Of a stretch of 64,000 nt of DNA, positions 24,646 through 32,182 are shown in pieces (positions within the stretch are counted from its first letter, which is position 1; the number at the start of each line of letters is the position of its first letter). Source of the stretch: Scybalenecus merdavium. GTDB lineage: Bacteria; Bacillota; Clostridia; Oscillospirales; Acutalibacteraceae. The notes below the pieces were generated by a model. That model was not told where the DNA came from. It saw only the letters and a program-made list of their open reading frames with translations, and ran no database searches. A program made the translations under genes and the position numbers. Where the stretch lies: the NCBI GenBank assembly GCA_018714405.1, contig DVNM01000042.1, positions 1 through 64,000 of the forward strand, given 5' to 3'.

Positions 24646-25734
24646 TGTAGAGCTACAATACATATTGGACAGAGGAGAAAAGAAAAGAAGAAAAAAGTAG
24701 AAGGACAGAGCCTTTATAGGGTATAGTTAAGTTACCACACACACCAAACCCAAAAAAAGAGTTCTGTCCCTCATGAGTAAGAGTATAACACAAGACATGC
24801 GGTATCGGCAATCCCTAATGCAATATGCAGCCAAATACGGCGTAAGCCGTGCAAGCCCGAAAGTATAACAAAAGCCGGTCATACATTTACTTCTGGAAAG
24901 CACGCTGGGATGGAAGTGTGGCATCCCTGGCCTGTCAGTCCAGACGCCCACACCACCATCCGAACCAGCATACAGAAGCTGAACTAAAGCTCATTCGGGA
25001 TATGCGAAGACGAAATCCAACGCTGGGCATGGTGGAACTCTGGCACCGGCTTCGCAAACGAGGTTACACCCGTTGCCCGGAAAGCCTGTTCCGTGTCATG
25101 CGCAAATTAGGAATGTTCCCACAGACAAAGGCCAAAACGCCCTACAAGGCAAAACCTTACGAACAGATGCAGTATCCAGGTCAGCGTGTGCAGGTGGATG
25201 TGAAGGTAGTACCGTTGAAATGCCTGGCGAATCCGGAAGAACGGCTGTACCAGTATACGGCGATAGACGAGTATACCCGATTGCGGTATCTGGGCGCATA
25301 TCCGGAACAAAGCACTTATTCTTCCGCCGATTTCCTGGAGAAAATGGCAGCCTGGTTCAAACGCCGCGGTGTCCGGATAGAGTGTGTGCAGACAGACAAC
25401 GGTATTGAATTTACGAACCGTTTCTCAGCCAACAAGAAAGACAAACGCACTCGTCTTGAACTGACCGCCGCACGGCTTGGGATCCGGCACAAACTGATCC
25501 GTCCTTACACACCCCGCCACAACGGCAAAGTAGAGCGCAGCCACCGCGAAGACCAGAAGCGTTTCTACAACACGCACCGTTTCTTCTCTCTTGCCGATTT
25601 TGGTGCGCAGCTCGCTGCACACCAAAATCGATCCAATGACTTACCTATGCGCCCTCTTGGTTGGCTCTCTCCTAGAGAAAAACTTGCTGCTTTCTTTTCC
25701 TCTTTGACTGTACAAAATGTTTGACAAACCTACA
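24646..25734 (+). mobile_element. Insertion sequence, IS481/IS1202-like, 1089 bp
   Basis: The element begins TGTAG and ends CTACA. The ends form an imperfect inverted repeat of about 27 bases (18 matches: TGTAG, then CAT..TTG and ACAG shared). It holds one transposase frame of DDE type, disrupted near its start. It lies in the intergenic region between the 3' end of mntP and the panT promoter. An exactly abutting 25-bp direct repeat suggests a long target duplication; I recall 23-29 bp duplications for the IS1202 group, but family assignment needs a search. Confidence 0.8.
24773..25724 (+). pseudogene. Frameshifted DDE transposase of the IS element
   Basis: The first 26 codons from ATG 24773 (MSKSITQDMRYRQ..., then YAAKYGVSRAS) encode a helix-turn-helix start. 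The rest continues in the next frame from the RKYNKSRSY segment to the stop at 25724. One extra base in the CCC at 24856-24858 explains the break; without it the protein would be 316 residues. The catalytic core is intact: VDVKVV (first Asp), VQTDNGIEF (second Asp) and HNGKVERSHRED (Glu). A +1 programmed shift is possible but there is no clear slippery site, so I call it inactivated. Confidence 0.8.
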
Positions 25735-25759
25735 TATCCGCTTTCTGCGCATTTTTGCG
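25735..25759 (+). repeat. Right 25-bp direct repeat flanking the IS element
   Basis: Perfect copy of 24621-24645, directly after the CTACA end of the element and 12 bases before the mntP stop codon. The intervening 25760-25771 is a palindrome centred on AGATCT. Confidence 0.85.
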
Positions 25760-25771
25760 GCAGATCTGCCC

Positions 25772-26341
25772 TTAAAACGACAGCACGCCCAGATGTTCGA
25801 GCAAAATTTTCAGGCCAAGCAGGATCAAAATGACACCGCCCGCGATCTCAGCCTTGGCTTTGAAGCGCAGGCCGAACACATTGCCGACTTTCAGGCCGAG
25901 GGCCGAAAGCAAAAAGGTGACGACGCCGATGCAGGCAATGGAGACCGGCACGTTGACACCCGGCATGACGCCGAAGGTGATGCCGACCGCCAACGCGTCG
26001 ATACTGGTGGCGATAGACAGCGGCAGCATCTTTTTAAATGACAGCGAGTCGTCGGCCTCTTCCTCTTTTTTAGAAAGCGCCTCTTTGATCATGTTGGCGC
26101 CGATCAGAGCCAGCAGCACAAACGCCACCCAGTGATCCACATTCTCGATATATTTTTGAAAATTGCGGCCAAGCAGATAGCCGACGGTGGGCATCAGCGC
26201 CTGAAAGCCGCCGAACCACAGCCCGACGATGCAGGCGTTTTTGACCGTGATCTTTTTCATGGCCAGCCCCTTGCAGATGGCGACGGCCAGCGCGTCCATA
26301 GCCAGACTGACAGCGATTAAAAGAACTTCCACAATACTCAT
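25772..26341 (-). CDS. mntP: Manganese efflux pump MntP
   Basis: A 189-residue, six-helix exporter of Mn2+. The two inverted halves each carry the family's acidic motif: SLAMDALAVAICKG near the start and TSIDALAVGITFG in the fourth helix. The loop of about residues 95-110 is acidic and lysine-rich. The ATG at 26341 is used; the open frame continues upstream only because it runs through the riboswitch. Control by the upstream yybP-ykoY riboswitch and terminator explains the role: expression rises when Mn2+ is in excess. Confidence 0.95.
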   Translation of the reverse strand: MSIVEVLLIAVSLAMDALAVAICKGLAMKKITVKNACIVGLWFGGFQALMPTVGYLLGRNFQKYIENVDHWVAFVLLALIGANMIKEALSKKEEEADDSLSFKKMLPLSIATSIDALAVGITFGVMPGVNVPVSIACIGVVTFLLSALGLKVGNVFGLRFKAKAEIAGGVILILLGLKILLEHLGVLSF

Positions 26342-26358
26342 AAATCCGTACCTCTTCA

Positions 26359-26395
26359 CAAAAAAATATGCAGATACGAAACCGTATCTGCATAA
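26359..26395 (-). terminator. Riboswitch-controlled terminator upstream of mntP
   Basis: ATGCAGATACG and its complement (26383-26393 with 26368-26378) form an 11-bp stem with a four-base loop, followed on the minus strand by a T tract. It ends about 18 bases before the mntP start, as expected for a transcriptional expression platform. Confidence 0.85.
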
Positions 26396-26404
26396 AAGAC
26401 GCAT

Positions 26405-26503
26405 GTACGGCCTGTACCATACATGAGTCTCGTCATTTAAGATAAGCCAGGCAAAAGCCATTGTGTTGACTTACCGCGATCGTTCGCCGACTACTCCCTC
26501 ATC
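26405..26503 (-). promoter_or_regulatory. yybP-ykoY manganese riboswitch
   Basis: The minus-strand leader has the signature elements of this aptamer: GAGGGAGTAG at its 5' side (complement of 26491-26500), CCTGGCTTA in the middle and AATGACGAGACTCATG at the 3' side (complement of 26422-26437). It lies between a promoter and a terminator ahead of mntP, the classic target. The aptamer class binds Mn2+; the limits given are approximate. Confidence 0.92.
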
Positions 26504-26515
26504 AAAAGTAAAAGT

Positions 26516-26544
26516 ATTCTAACATACGGATATGGGAATTGCAA
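26516..26544 (-). promoter_or_regulatory. Promoter of the riboswitch-mntP transcript
   Basis: TTGCAA (complement of 26539-26544), 17-base spacer, TAGAAT (complement of 26516-26521), just upstream of the riboswitch. Confidence 0.75.
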
Positions 26545-26564
26545 GCAAAAAATCAAAAATGGGC

Positions 26565-27146
26565 TTATTTTGTCGTTTCGCTGTTTTCGTGGGCTTTTTC
26601 CGCGGCCTCTGCTGCCTTTTCCGCCTCCAGCGTGGCCTTTTTCTTGCGGTGGATGATGAAGCGGTTGCACGGATAAGTCCACAAGCTGGGCACGACCATG
26701 CCGATCACTTTGGAAGCGATGGTGCCGAGGAAGTCCAGATCGTGGCCTGCAAAAAACGCCGTGACCGTATCCTCGCAAAACGGACCGACCACAAACGAGT
26801 TCATGGCAATGGTGAAAATGACCATCAGCACATACAAAAACGTGCTGAGCGCCACATTGGCATCTGCTTTAAACGCGACCTTTCGGTTGAGCACAAAAGC
26901 AATGGCGTAACCGATAGAGGTGGAAATGAAATAGGAAAGCATGGTGCACATGTCGTTGCCGAACACGGCGAACACACCGGGCACCGGGTCGTCGGCCAGG
27001 CCGTTTAAAACAAAGTTGATCAGAATAACGTGGACGATCAGTTCCACAACACTGGACAGGCCGCCGAAAATGAACCACATCACAAACTTGTAAAGTTCCT
27101 TGTGCTTTTTCTCAAACGTCGCTAAAAAATTCTTCTTTTCTGCCAT
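26565..27146 (-). CDS. GtrA-like four-helix membrane protein
   Basis: A 193-residue protein with four hydrophobic segments in the GtrA pattern: LYKFVMWFIFGGLSSVVELI, then FISTSIGYAIAFVLNRKVAF, FLYVLMVIFTIAMNSF and VIGMVVPSLWTYPCNRF. A charged Ala/Glu/Lys tail of about 30 residues follows. GtrA proteins are linked to moving lipid-linked sugars or to wall teichoic/arabinogalactan decoration. It lies downstream of a phosphoesterase and uppP, which fits a cell-envelope role. Confidence 0.82.
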   Translation of the reverse strand: MAEKKNFLATFEKKHKELYKFVMWFIFGGLSSVVELIVHVILINFVLNGLADDPVPGVFAVFGNDMCTMLSYFISTSIGYAIAFVLNRKVAFKADANVALSTFLYVLMVIFTIAMNSFVVGPFCEDTVTAFFAGHDLDFLGTIASKVIGMVVPSLWTYPCNRFIIHRKKKATLEAEKAAEAAEKAHENSETTK

Positions 27147-27175
27147 TTTTTCTCCTCCTAAAGCGTCCGCCGCAT

Positions 27176-28297
27176 TTACAGCAGCAGAGACAAAATGATG
27201 ATGACGGCGACGACTGCGACCAGGACGGCCACAGCCTTGGTGATCATTGGGATGGCCGCGTCCATCGTTTCGGGCGAATGGCGCTGGATCCAGTCGCTGA
27301 CGGGCTTTTGCACTTTATTGCCCACCAAATCTTTAAACAAAAGCGTTTTCGTGGTGTAGTTTTTCGGGTCGTTTTCGTCGATTTCAAACACACGCACACC
27401 GCGGTACACGCCGTTGCCGTACACATTGAAGCCGCTCGACTGCGTGTAGCCGAGGTCGACGCCCGCATAGCGGCCGACAAAGCTGTTTTTATGGTCATGG
27501 CCGACGTAGATACCAAGCACATCGCCCTTCTCTTTCAGTGCGGCAAACTCGCCGGTATTGACGTCCGGAATGGAGGGCGCTTCCTCAAAGAAATCGTCTT
27601 TGCCGCAGGTATCGCCCAGCACATACCACTCGTTTTTATGCGTGCGAAACGTGCGCACGCTGCCCTTTGTATTTTTCGGCACGCGCTTTAGCACATTGTA
27701 AAATTCACACACGGGAATATGCTGAAACACAAGCGCCGGCACGAAGGCGCCGTTTTCCTGCGCAAGACGGTCGCGTGTTTTTTTGTACCAATCTATAATT
27801 TTGGGGTCGACCGGCTCGTAGCCGCCGCCCTTGGCATCGGTGCCGGAATCCATAAGGTAAAGCGCAAACGCCGTTTTGTCGCTGTCTGACGCTTTGATCT
27901 CGATGCAGCTCGTGCCGCCGCCGTCTATGCCCTCGGCCTGTTCGCCGACACAGCCCGGCAGCTTTTTATAAATGTGTTCAAACTGGTCATGGTTCGAGAT
28001 GCCGACCTGCTGGTCGTGGTTGCCGAACGTGACGCAAAACGGGATGTGCCGCGACGTGACCGGCTCCAGCAGTGTAGCGATCGTTTTGAAAACGGCCGCC
28101 TCCAGCGCAGAACCCTTGCCCTTGTAAGTCACGCCGTAGCCTTTGATCTGGTCGCCGGTATAAACGACAAGGTCCGGCTTTTCCGCATCGAGCGCGGCGT
28201 TCAATAGCTTCAGCGTGTCGGGCGAGACGGCAGGGATCTCCTGCATGTCGGTGATCTGCATGATCTTGAACTTCTGTCCCTTTTTAAACTTCAGCAT
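27176..28297 (-). CDS. Calcineurin-like metallophosphoesterase with C-terminal anchor
   Basis: A 373-residue metallophosphoesterase. Motifs are KIMQITDMQ (the usual DxH is DxQ here), YTGDQI, GNHDQQ, FQHIPV and the late GHDHKN. The C-terminus is one hydrophobic helix (KAVAVLVAVVAVIIILSLLL), an anchor. There is no signal peptide, so the catalytic part would be cytoplasmic unless inserted in reverse. The second of two adjacent ATGs is used, seven bases after GAGGGGA. It is 24 bases behind uppP, which suggests lipid-phosphate or sugar-phosphate chemistry. Confidence 0.85.
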   Translation of the reverse strand: MLKFKKGQKFKIMQITDMQEIPAVSPDTLKLLNAALDAEKPDLVVYTGDQIKGYGVTYKGKGSALEAAVFKTIATLLEPVTSRHIPFCVTFGNHDQQVGISNHDQFEHIYKKLPGCVGEQAEGIDGGGTSCIEIKASDSDKTAFALYLMDSGTDAKGGGYEPVDPKIIDWYKKTRDRLAQENGAFVPALVFQHIPVCEFYNVLKRVPKNTKGSVRTFRTHKNEWYVLGDTCGKDDFFEEAPSIPDVNTGEFAALKEKGDVLGIYVGHDHKNSFVGRYAGVDLGYTQSSGFNVYGNGVYRGVRVFEIDENDPKNYTTKTLLFKDLVGNKVQKPVSDWIQRHSPETMDAAIPMITKAVAVLVAVVAVIIILSLLL

Positions 28298-28321
28298 AAA
28301 CATTCCCCTCCGATTTTCTGA

Positions 28322-29152
28322 TTATGCAGCCAGCAGGAAATACGCGGTCACGGCCACGCCCAAAACAATGCGGTACCAGCCGAACACGGTAAAATCATGC
28401 TTTTTGATATACCCCATCAAAAACTTGATGGCAAGAATGGACACAACAAACGCCGAAATGAGACCGACGGCCAGCACGGCCAGCTCAAACGACGTAAAAT
28501 CAAAGCCGAATTTGACCAGCTTGAGCGCGCTGGCGCCGAACATGACCGGCACGGCCAGGAAAAACGTGTACTCGGCGGCGACCGTTCTGGACACACCGAT
28601 CAAAAGCGCGCCGACGATCGTGGCGCCGCTGCGCGACGTGCCGGGGAACACAGCCGCGATCAGCTGAAACAAGCCAATGATAAAAGCCGCCTTGTAAGAA
28701 AGGTCACGGATGGAATGGACTGTGGGCTCTTTTTTCTTATTATATTTTTCAATAATGATGAACGCAACGCCGAAGATCACCAGCATTAGCGCAACCGTTT
28801 GCCAGTTGTAAAAAAGCGCTTCCAGCTGGTCGTCAAACAGCAGCCCAACGATAGCCGCCGGCACACAGGAAACGATGATCTTCAGCCACATGGAGACCTT
28901 TTCTTTTTCCAGCACGGGCTTTTTGTCGCGCATGGCAAACGGCCACAGCTTTTTGAAATACAAAACCACAACCGCCAAAATAGCGCCAAGCTGAATGACC
29001 ACCAAAAACATATCCTTAAACGCTGCGCTGACATTCAGTTTTAAAAACTCGTCAAGCAGGATCATGTGGCCGGTGGAACTGATCGGCAGCCACTCCGTAA
29101 TACCTTCTACAATACCGAGCAGCAGCGCTTTGAGCAGTTCTATAATATCCAT
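28322..29152 (-). CDS. uppP: Undecaprenyl-diphosphatase
   Basis: UppP (BacA) recycles undecaprenyl pyrophosphate to the monophosphate for peptidoglycan synthesis; it can confer bacitracin tolerance. The 276-residue membrane protein has both catalytic motifs: GIVEGITEWLPISSTGHMIL near the N-terminus and AAVFPGTSRSGATIVGALL. The start is ATG 29152 after GAAAGG. It begins a minus-strand unit with a phosphoesterase and a GtrA protein. Confidence 0.96.
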   Translation of the reverse strand: MDIIELLKALLLGIVEGITEWLPISSTGHMILLDEFLKLNVSAAFKDMFLVVIQLGAILAVVVLYFKKLWPFAMRDKKPVLEKEKVSMWLKIIVSCVPAAIVGLLFDDQLEALFYNWQTVALMLVIFGVAFIIIEKYNKKKEPTVHSIRDLSYKAAFIIGLFQLIAAVFPGTSRSGATIVGALLIGVSRTVAAEYTFFLAVPVMFGASALKLVKFGFDFTSFELAVLAVGLISAFVVSILAIKFLMGYIKKHDFTVFGWYRIVLGVAVTAYFLLAA

Positions 29153-29197
29153 AAAACACGACCTTTCGCACATTTTTGTAAGGCACACTCTACCCTA

Positions 29198-29226
29198 AGT
29201 ATAACAAACGCCAAAATCAAAGTAAA
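29198..29226 (-). promoter_or_regulatory. Promoter of uppP operon
   Basis: TTTACT (complement of 29221-29226), 17-base spacer, TATACT (complement of 29198-29203). Confidence 0.65.
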
Positions 29227-29245
29227 CAGCGTTTGTCAGACTTGA

Positions 29246-29269
29246 TGTAAAATTATGCTCGATTTTACA
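29246..29269. promoter_or_regulatory. Inverted repeat, candidate operator at the left edge of the phage region
   Basis: TGTAAAAT and ATTTTACA form a perfect 8-bp dyad with an 8-base spacer between the divergent uppP promoter and the phage structural operon. Size and symmetry suit a repressor site; no direct evidence links it to one. Confidence 0.4.
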
Positions 29270-29330
29270 AGCACATGACATTTTTTGCACTTTATTCATG
29301 TTTGATAGAAAATATTTATTAATTTTCAAA

Positions 29331-29358
29331 AATGATAGCTATTAATGGCTATCATTTT
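29331..29358. terminator. Terminator-like hairpin before the phage genes
   Basis: AATGATAGC pairs with GCTATCATT (29331-29339 with 29348-29356), with short T runs on both strands. It could insulate the phage genes from uppP. The rest of 29270-29413 is A/T-rich and holds only the ribosome site of the first phage gene; I see no clear promoter. Confidence 0.45.
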
Positions 29359-29413
29359 GCCTTTTCCGGGGGTACTTATGTAAAGGCTTTTACAAAAATG
29401 CAGGAGGGAGACC

Positions 29414-29743
29414 ATGAGAAAGAAAAAAACCACAAAAGAAGAAGTGCGCGACGGTTTAAAGCGCCTTGCTTTCGGAGACATTACAGACGCAGTCCTTCTT
29501 CTTTTTGCCGGGGACACCTTTTCCGAAGAAAAGCTGCGCTCGCTCGACCTGTTCTGTGTCAGTGAGATCAAAAAAGTGCGCGCCGGCGGGACGGAGATCA
29601 AATTTTTTGACCGCCAGAAAGCGCTGGAAAGGCTTTACGAGCTTTCTGCCCAGGAGGACACGCAGGGGCTTGGATTTTACGCCGCACTCGAAAAAAGCGC
29701 TGCCGCCGCGGGCAGTGCACTGGATGCGTGCACCTATGAATAA
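29414..29743 (+). CDS. Phage terminase small subunit-like protein, short
   Basis: A 109-residue protein placed directly before the large terminase, with which it overlaps by eight bases. The core VSEIKKVRAGGTEIKFFDRQKALERLYELS matches the C-terminal part of XtmA-like small terminases. The N-terminal helix-turn-helix DNA-binding domain usual in that family is absent; only about 45 residues precede the core. It may assemble with the large subunit without recognising a specific pac site. The ATG at 29414 follows a CAGGAGGGAG site. Confidence 0.72.
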   Translation: MRKKKTTKEEVRDGLKRLAFGDITDAVLLLFAGDTFSEEKLRSLDLFCVSEIKKVRAGGTEIKFFDRQKALERLYELSAQEDTQGLGFYAALEKSAAAAGSALDACTYE

Positions 29744-31034
29744 GCCCTTTCAGTCGTTTTCGCCAAAGCAGCTGGCCGTGCTGACCTGGTGGTGTACGCC
29801 GGAGCGCGCCGGACGCTGCAACGGCATCATCTGCGACGGCGCCGTGCGCAGCGGTAAAACACTTTGCATGAGCATTTCGTTCATTGCCTGGGCCATGCAC
29901 GGTTTTGCCGACACCTCGTTTGCCCTGTGCGGCAAAACGGTAACGTCCCTGCGGCGCAACGTGGTGACGCCGCTGCTGCCGGTGCTGCGCGCGCTGGGCT
30001 TTGCCTGCCGCGACCGGCTGAGCCGCAACATGATCGAAATTCAGAAAGACGGGCGCGAAAACCGGTTTTACCTGTTCGGCGGCAAAGACGAATCGTCAGC
30101 CGCGCTGATCCAGGGCATTACGCTGGGCGGCGTGCTGTTTGACGAGGTGGCGCTGATGCCGCGCTCGTTTGTGGAGCAGGCGCTGGCGCGCTGCTCGCTG
30201 GGCGGTGCCAAGTTTTGGTTCAACTGCAACCCGGAGCACCCGCACCACTGGTTTTACACCGAATGGATCTGCCGGCGCAAGCAGAAGAAAATGCTTTACA
30301 TCCACTTTCTGATGGAGGACAATCCCTCGCTGTCCGGCGCCGTGTTGGCGCGCTACAAAAGCCTTTACAGCGGCGCGTTTTACGAGCGGTTCGTGGAGGG
30401 AAAATGGGTCGCGGCCGACGGGTTGGTGTACCCGATGTTTCGCGAGGACGTGCATGTGGACCGATCGGTGCAGGAGCGGACGTTTTCCGCCTACTACCTG
30501 TCGTGCGACTACGGCACGGTCAACCCGTTTTCGCTTGGCCTTTGGGGCAAGAACGGGCGCACATGGTACCGCATTCGCGAATATTACCACGACGCACGGG
30601 CGTGCGGCGTGCAGCGAACAGACGAGGAATACTACCGGGCGCTGAAGCTGCTGGCCGGGCAGCTGCCGATCACCGCCGTTGTCGTGGACCCGAGCGCCGC
30701 CAGCTTTATCGAGCTGATCCGCCGCAAGGGCGAGTACCGCGTGCTGCGGGCAGAAAACGATGTGCTGGACGGCATTCGCAAGGTCTGCTCTGCCCTGCAG
30801 GAGAAAAAGATTTTGTTTTCACCTGCCTGCACAGACACCATACGCGAATTTTCCCTTTACCGCTGGGATGACAGCGTAAAAAAAGACGCGCCGCGCAAGG
30901 AAAACGACCACGCCATGGACGACATCCGCTACTTTGTGAGCACGGTCGTTTGCCGCCGCGCTGCCCCCGCCTATTCCCTGGCCGTGAACAGGGGCGGCTG
31001 GAGCGGCGCAAACCAGAAAGGAGATGTGCTTTGA
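29736..31034 (+). CDS. Phage terminase large subunit, PBSX/Terminase_3 type
   Basis: The 432-residue DNA-packaging motor. The ATPase has Walker A GAVRSGKTLCM (about residue 30), Walker B GVLFDEVALM with catalytic Glu, and FNCNPEHPHHWFY. The RNase H-like nuclease has SCDYGTVNPFSLGLW, VVDPSAASFIELI and NDHAMDDIRYF, giving the acidic metal ligands. The start is ATG 29736, inside the small-subunit end; the longer upstream frame reads in the wrong phase. All motifs needed for packaging appear intact. Confidence 0.94.
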   Translation: MNKPFQSFSPKQLAVLTWWCTPERAGRCNGIICDGAVRSGKTLCMSISFIAWAMHGFADTSFALCGKTVTSLRRNVVTPLLPVLRALGFACRDRLSRNMIEIQKDGRENRFYLFGGKDESSAALIQGITLGGVLFDEVALMPRSFVEQALARCSLGGAKFWFNCNPEHPHHWFYTEWICRRKQKKMLYIHFLMEDNPSLSGAVLARYKSLYSGAFYERFVEGKWVAADGLVYPMFREDVHVDRSVQERTFSAYYLSCDYGTVNPFSLGLWGKNGRTWYRIREYYHDARACGVQRTDEEYYRALKLLAGQLPITAVVVDPSAASFIELIRRKGEYRVLRAENDVLDGIRKVCSALQEKKILFSPACTDTIREFSLYRWDDSVKKDAPRKENDHAMDDIRYFVSTVVCRRAAPAYSLAVNRGGWSGANQKGDVL

Positions 31035-32182
31035 GCCGAAACCTTTTTCGCAAAAAACAAAACCGCGTCGGCGCCGTAGCCGTACAGACCGGCAGCCTGA
31101 GCCGCCACCCGTTTGCCTCGCTGGCCAATTACACCCCGCTGGCAGACGGCAGCACACCGGTCTATCGGGCGCTGCGCGAAGCCGTGCCGCTGATCGACGC
31201 GGCCATCAGCAAGCTGGCGCGCCTGACGCTGGACTTTTCCGTAGACACGGGCAGCGACGCGCTGAACAAATCGCTTGGCCGCCGTCTGCAGGACATCCGG
31301 GTGGGCGGCAGCGGACACGGCATCCACGCCTTTATATCCAGCTATTTTGAACAGCTGCTGACTTACGGCAGCGCGCTCGGCGAGATCGTTTACGCCGGCG
31401 ACCGGCCGGCCGCGCTCTACAATGCCGAACTGGAAAGCGTGGACGTTCGCCTGGACCCAAAAAGCATGGAGGTGGAGTTTTTCAACACCTCCGGCGCCGG
31501 CAGCGTGCCGGTGCGCCGGCCGGAACGCATTTTGTTTTCGGTGCTGAACCCACAGCCGGGCAAGCTGCGCGGCACAAGCCTGCTGCGCGGACTGCCGTTT
31601 GTAAGCGACATTTTAATGAAAATTTACACCACCATCGGCACCAACTGGGAACGCGCCGGCAACCTGCGCTACGCCGTGACCTACCGCCCGCCGGCAGGTG
31701 AAGCCGACCCGGCTACGGCGCGCGAATACGCCGAGCAGATGGCCGAACAGTGGAAAAGCGCCATGCAGAGCAAAAGCGTAAAAGACTTTGTGGCCGTAGG
31801 CGACGTATCCATTCAGGTGATCGGCGCCGACAGCCAGGTGCTGGACTGTGAAGTGCCCGTGCGCCAAATGCTGGAGCAGATCGTGGCCAAGACGGGGCTG
31901 GCGCCGTTCATGTTCGGCCTTTCCTGGTCCACGACCGAGCGCATGAGCGCCGAGCAGGCAGACATTCTGACCTCCGAACTGAAAAGCTACCGCGCCGTGC
32001 TGACGCCGGTCATCCGCAAAATCGCAAATGCGCTGCTTCTGGCCGACGGGCACGCGCCGCAGGCAGAAGTGGTTTGGAACGACATTACCCTGCGCGATGA
32101 GACCGAATTGGCGCGCGCCGAGCTTTACAGAGCGCAGGCAGAAAAACTCAGAAAGGAGGCAGAAAATGGACAAGCCGACTGA
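31031..32182 (+). CDS. Phage portal protein
   Basis: A 383-residue portal, the dodecameric channel through which DNA enters the head. It follows terminase with a TTGA overlap; the TTG at 31031 has AAAGGAG just upstream. Typical features are the N-terminal basic segment, HGIHAFISSYFEQLLTYGSALGEIVY, GTSLLRGLPFVSDILMKIYTTIGTNWERAG, and the long C-terminal helix ERMSAEQADILTSELKSY. It is at the short end for portals. Assignment rests on position and these portal-like patterns. Confidence 0.85.
   Translation: MSRNLFRKKQNRVGAVAVQTGSLSRHPFASLANYTPLADGSTPVYRALREAVPLIDAAISKLARLTLDFSVDTGSDALNKSLGRRLQDIRVGGSGHGIHAFISSYFEQLLTYGSALGEIVYAGDRPAALYNAELESVDVRLDPKSMEVEFFNTSGAGSVPVRRPERILFSVLNPQPGKLRGTSLLRGLPFVSDILMKIYTTIGTNWERAGNLRYAVTYRPPAGEADPATAREYAEQMAEQWKSAMQSKSVKDFVAVGDVSIQVIGADSQVLDCEVPVRQMLEQIVAKTGLAPFMFGLSWSTTERMSAEQADILTSELKSYRAVLTPVIRKIANALLLADGHAPQAEVVWNDITLRDETELARAELYRAQAEKLRKEAENGQAD

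Noticed and set aside
26342..26461. N-terminal extension of mntP by 40 codons
   Set aside because: The extension is the sequence of the Mn riboswitch and terminator; the true start is after them.
29204..29413. A strong promoter for the phage operon
   Set aside because: TTGTCA at 29233-29238 has no properly spaced -10 box; nothing convincing was found.
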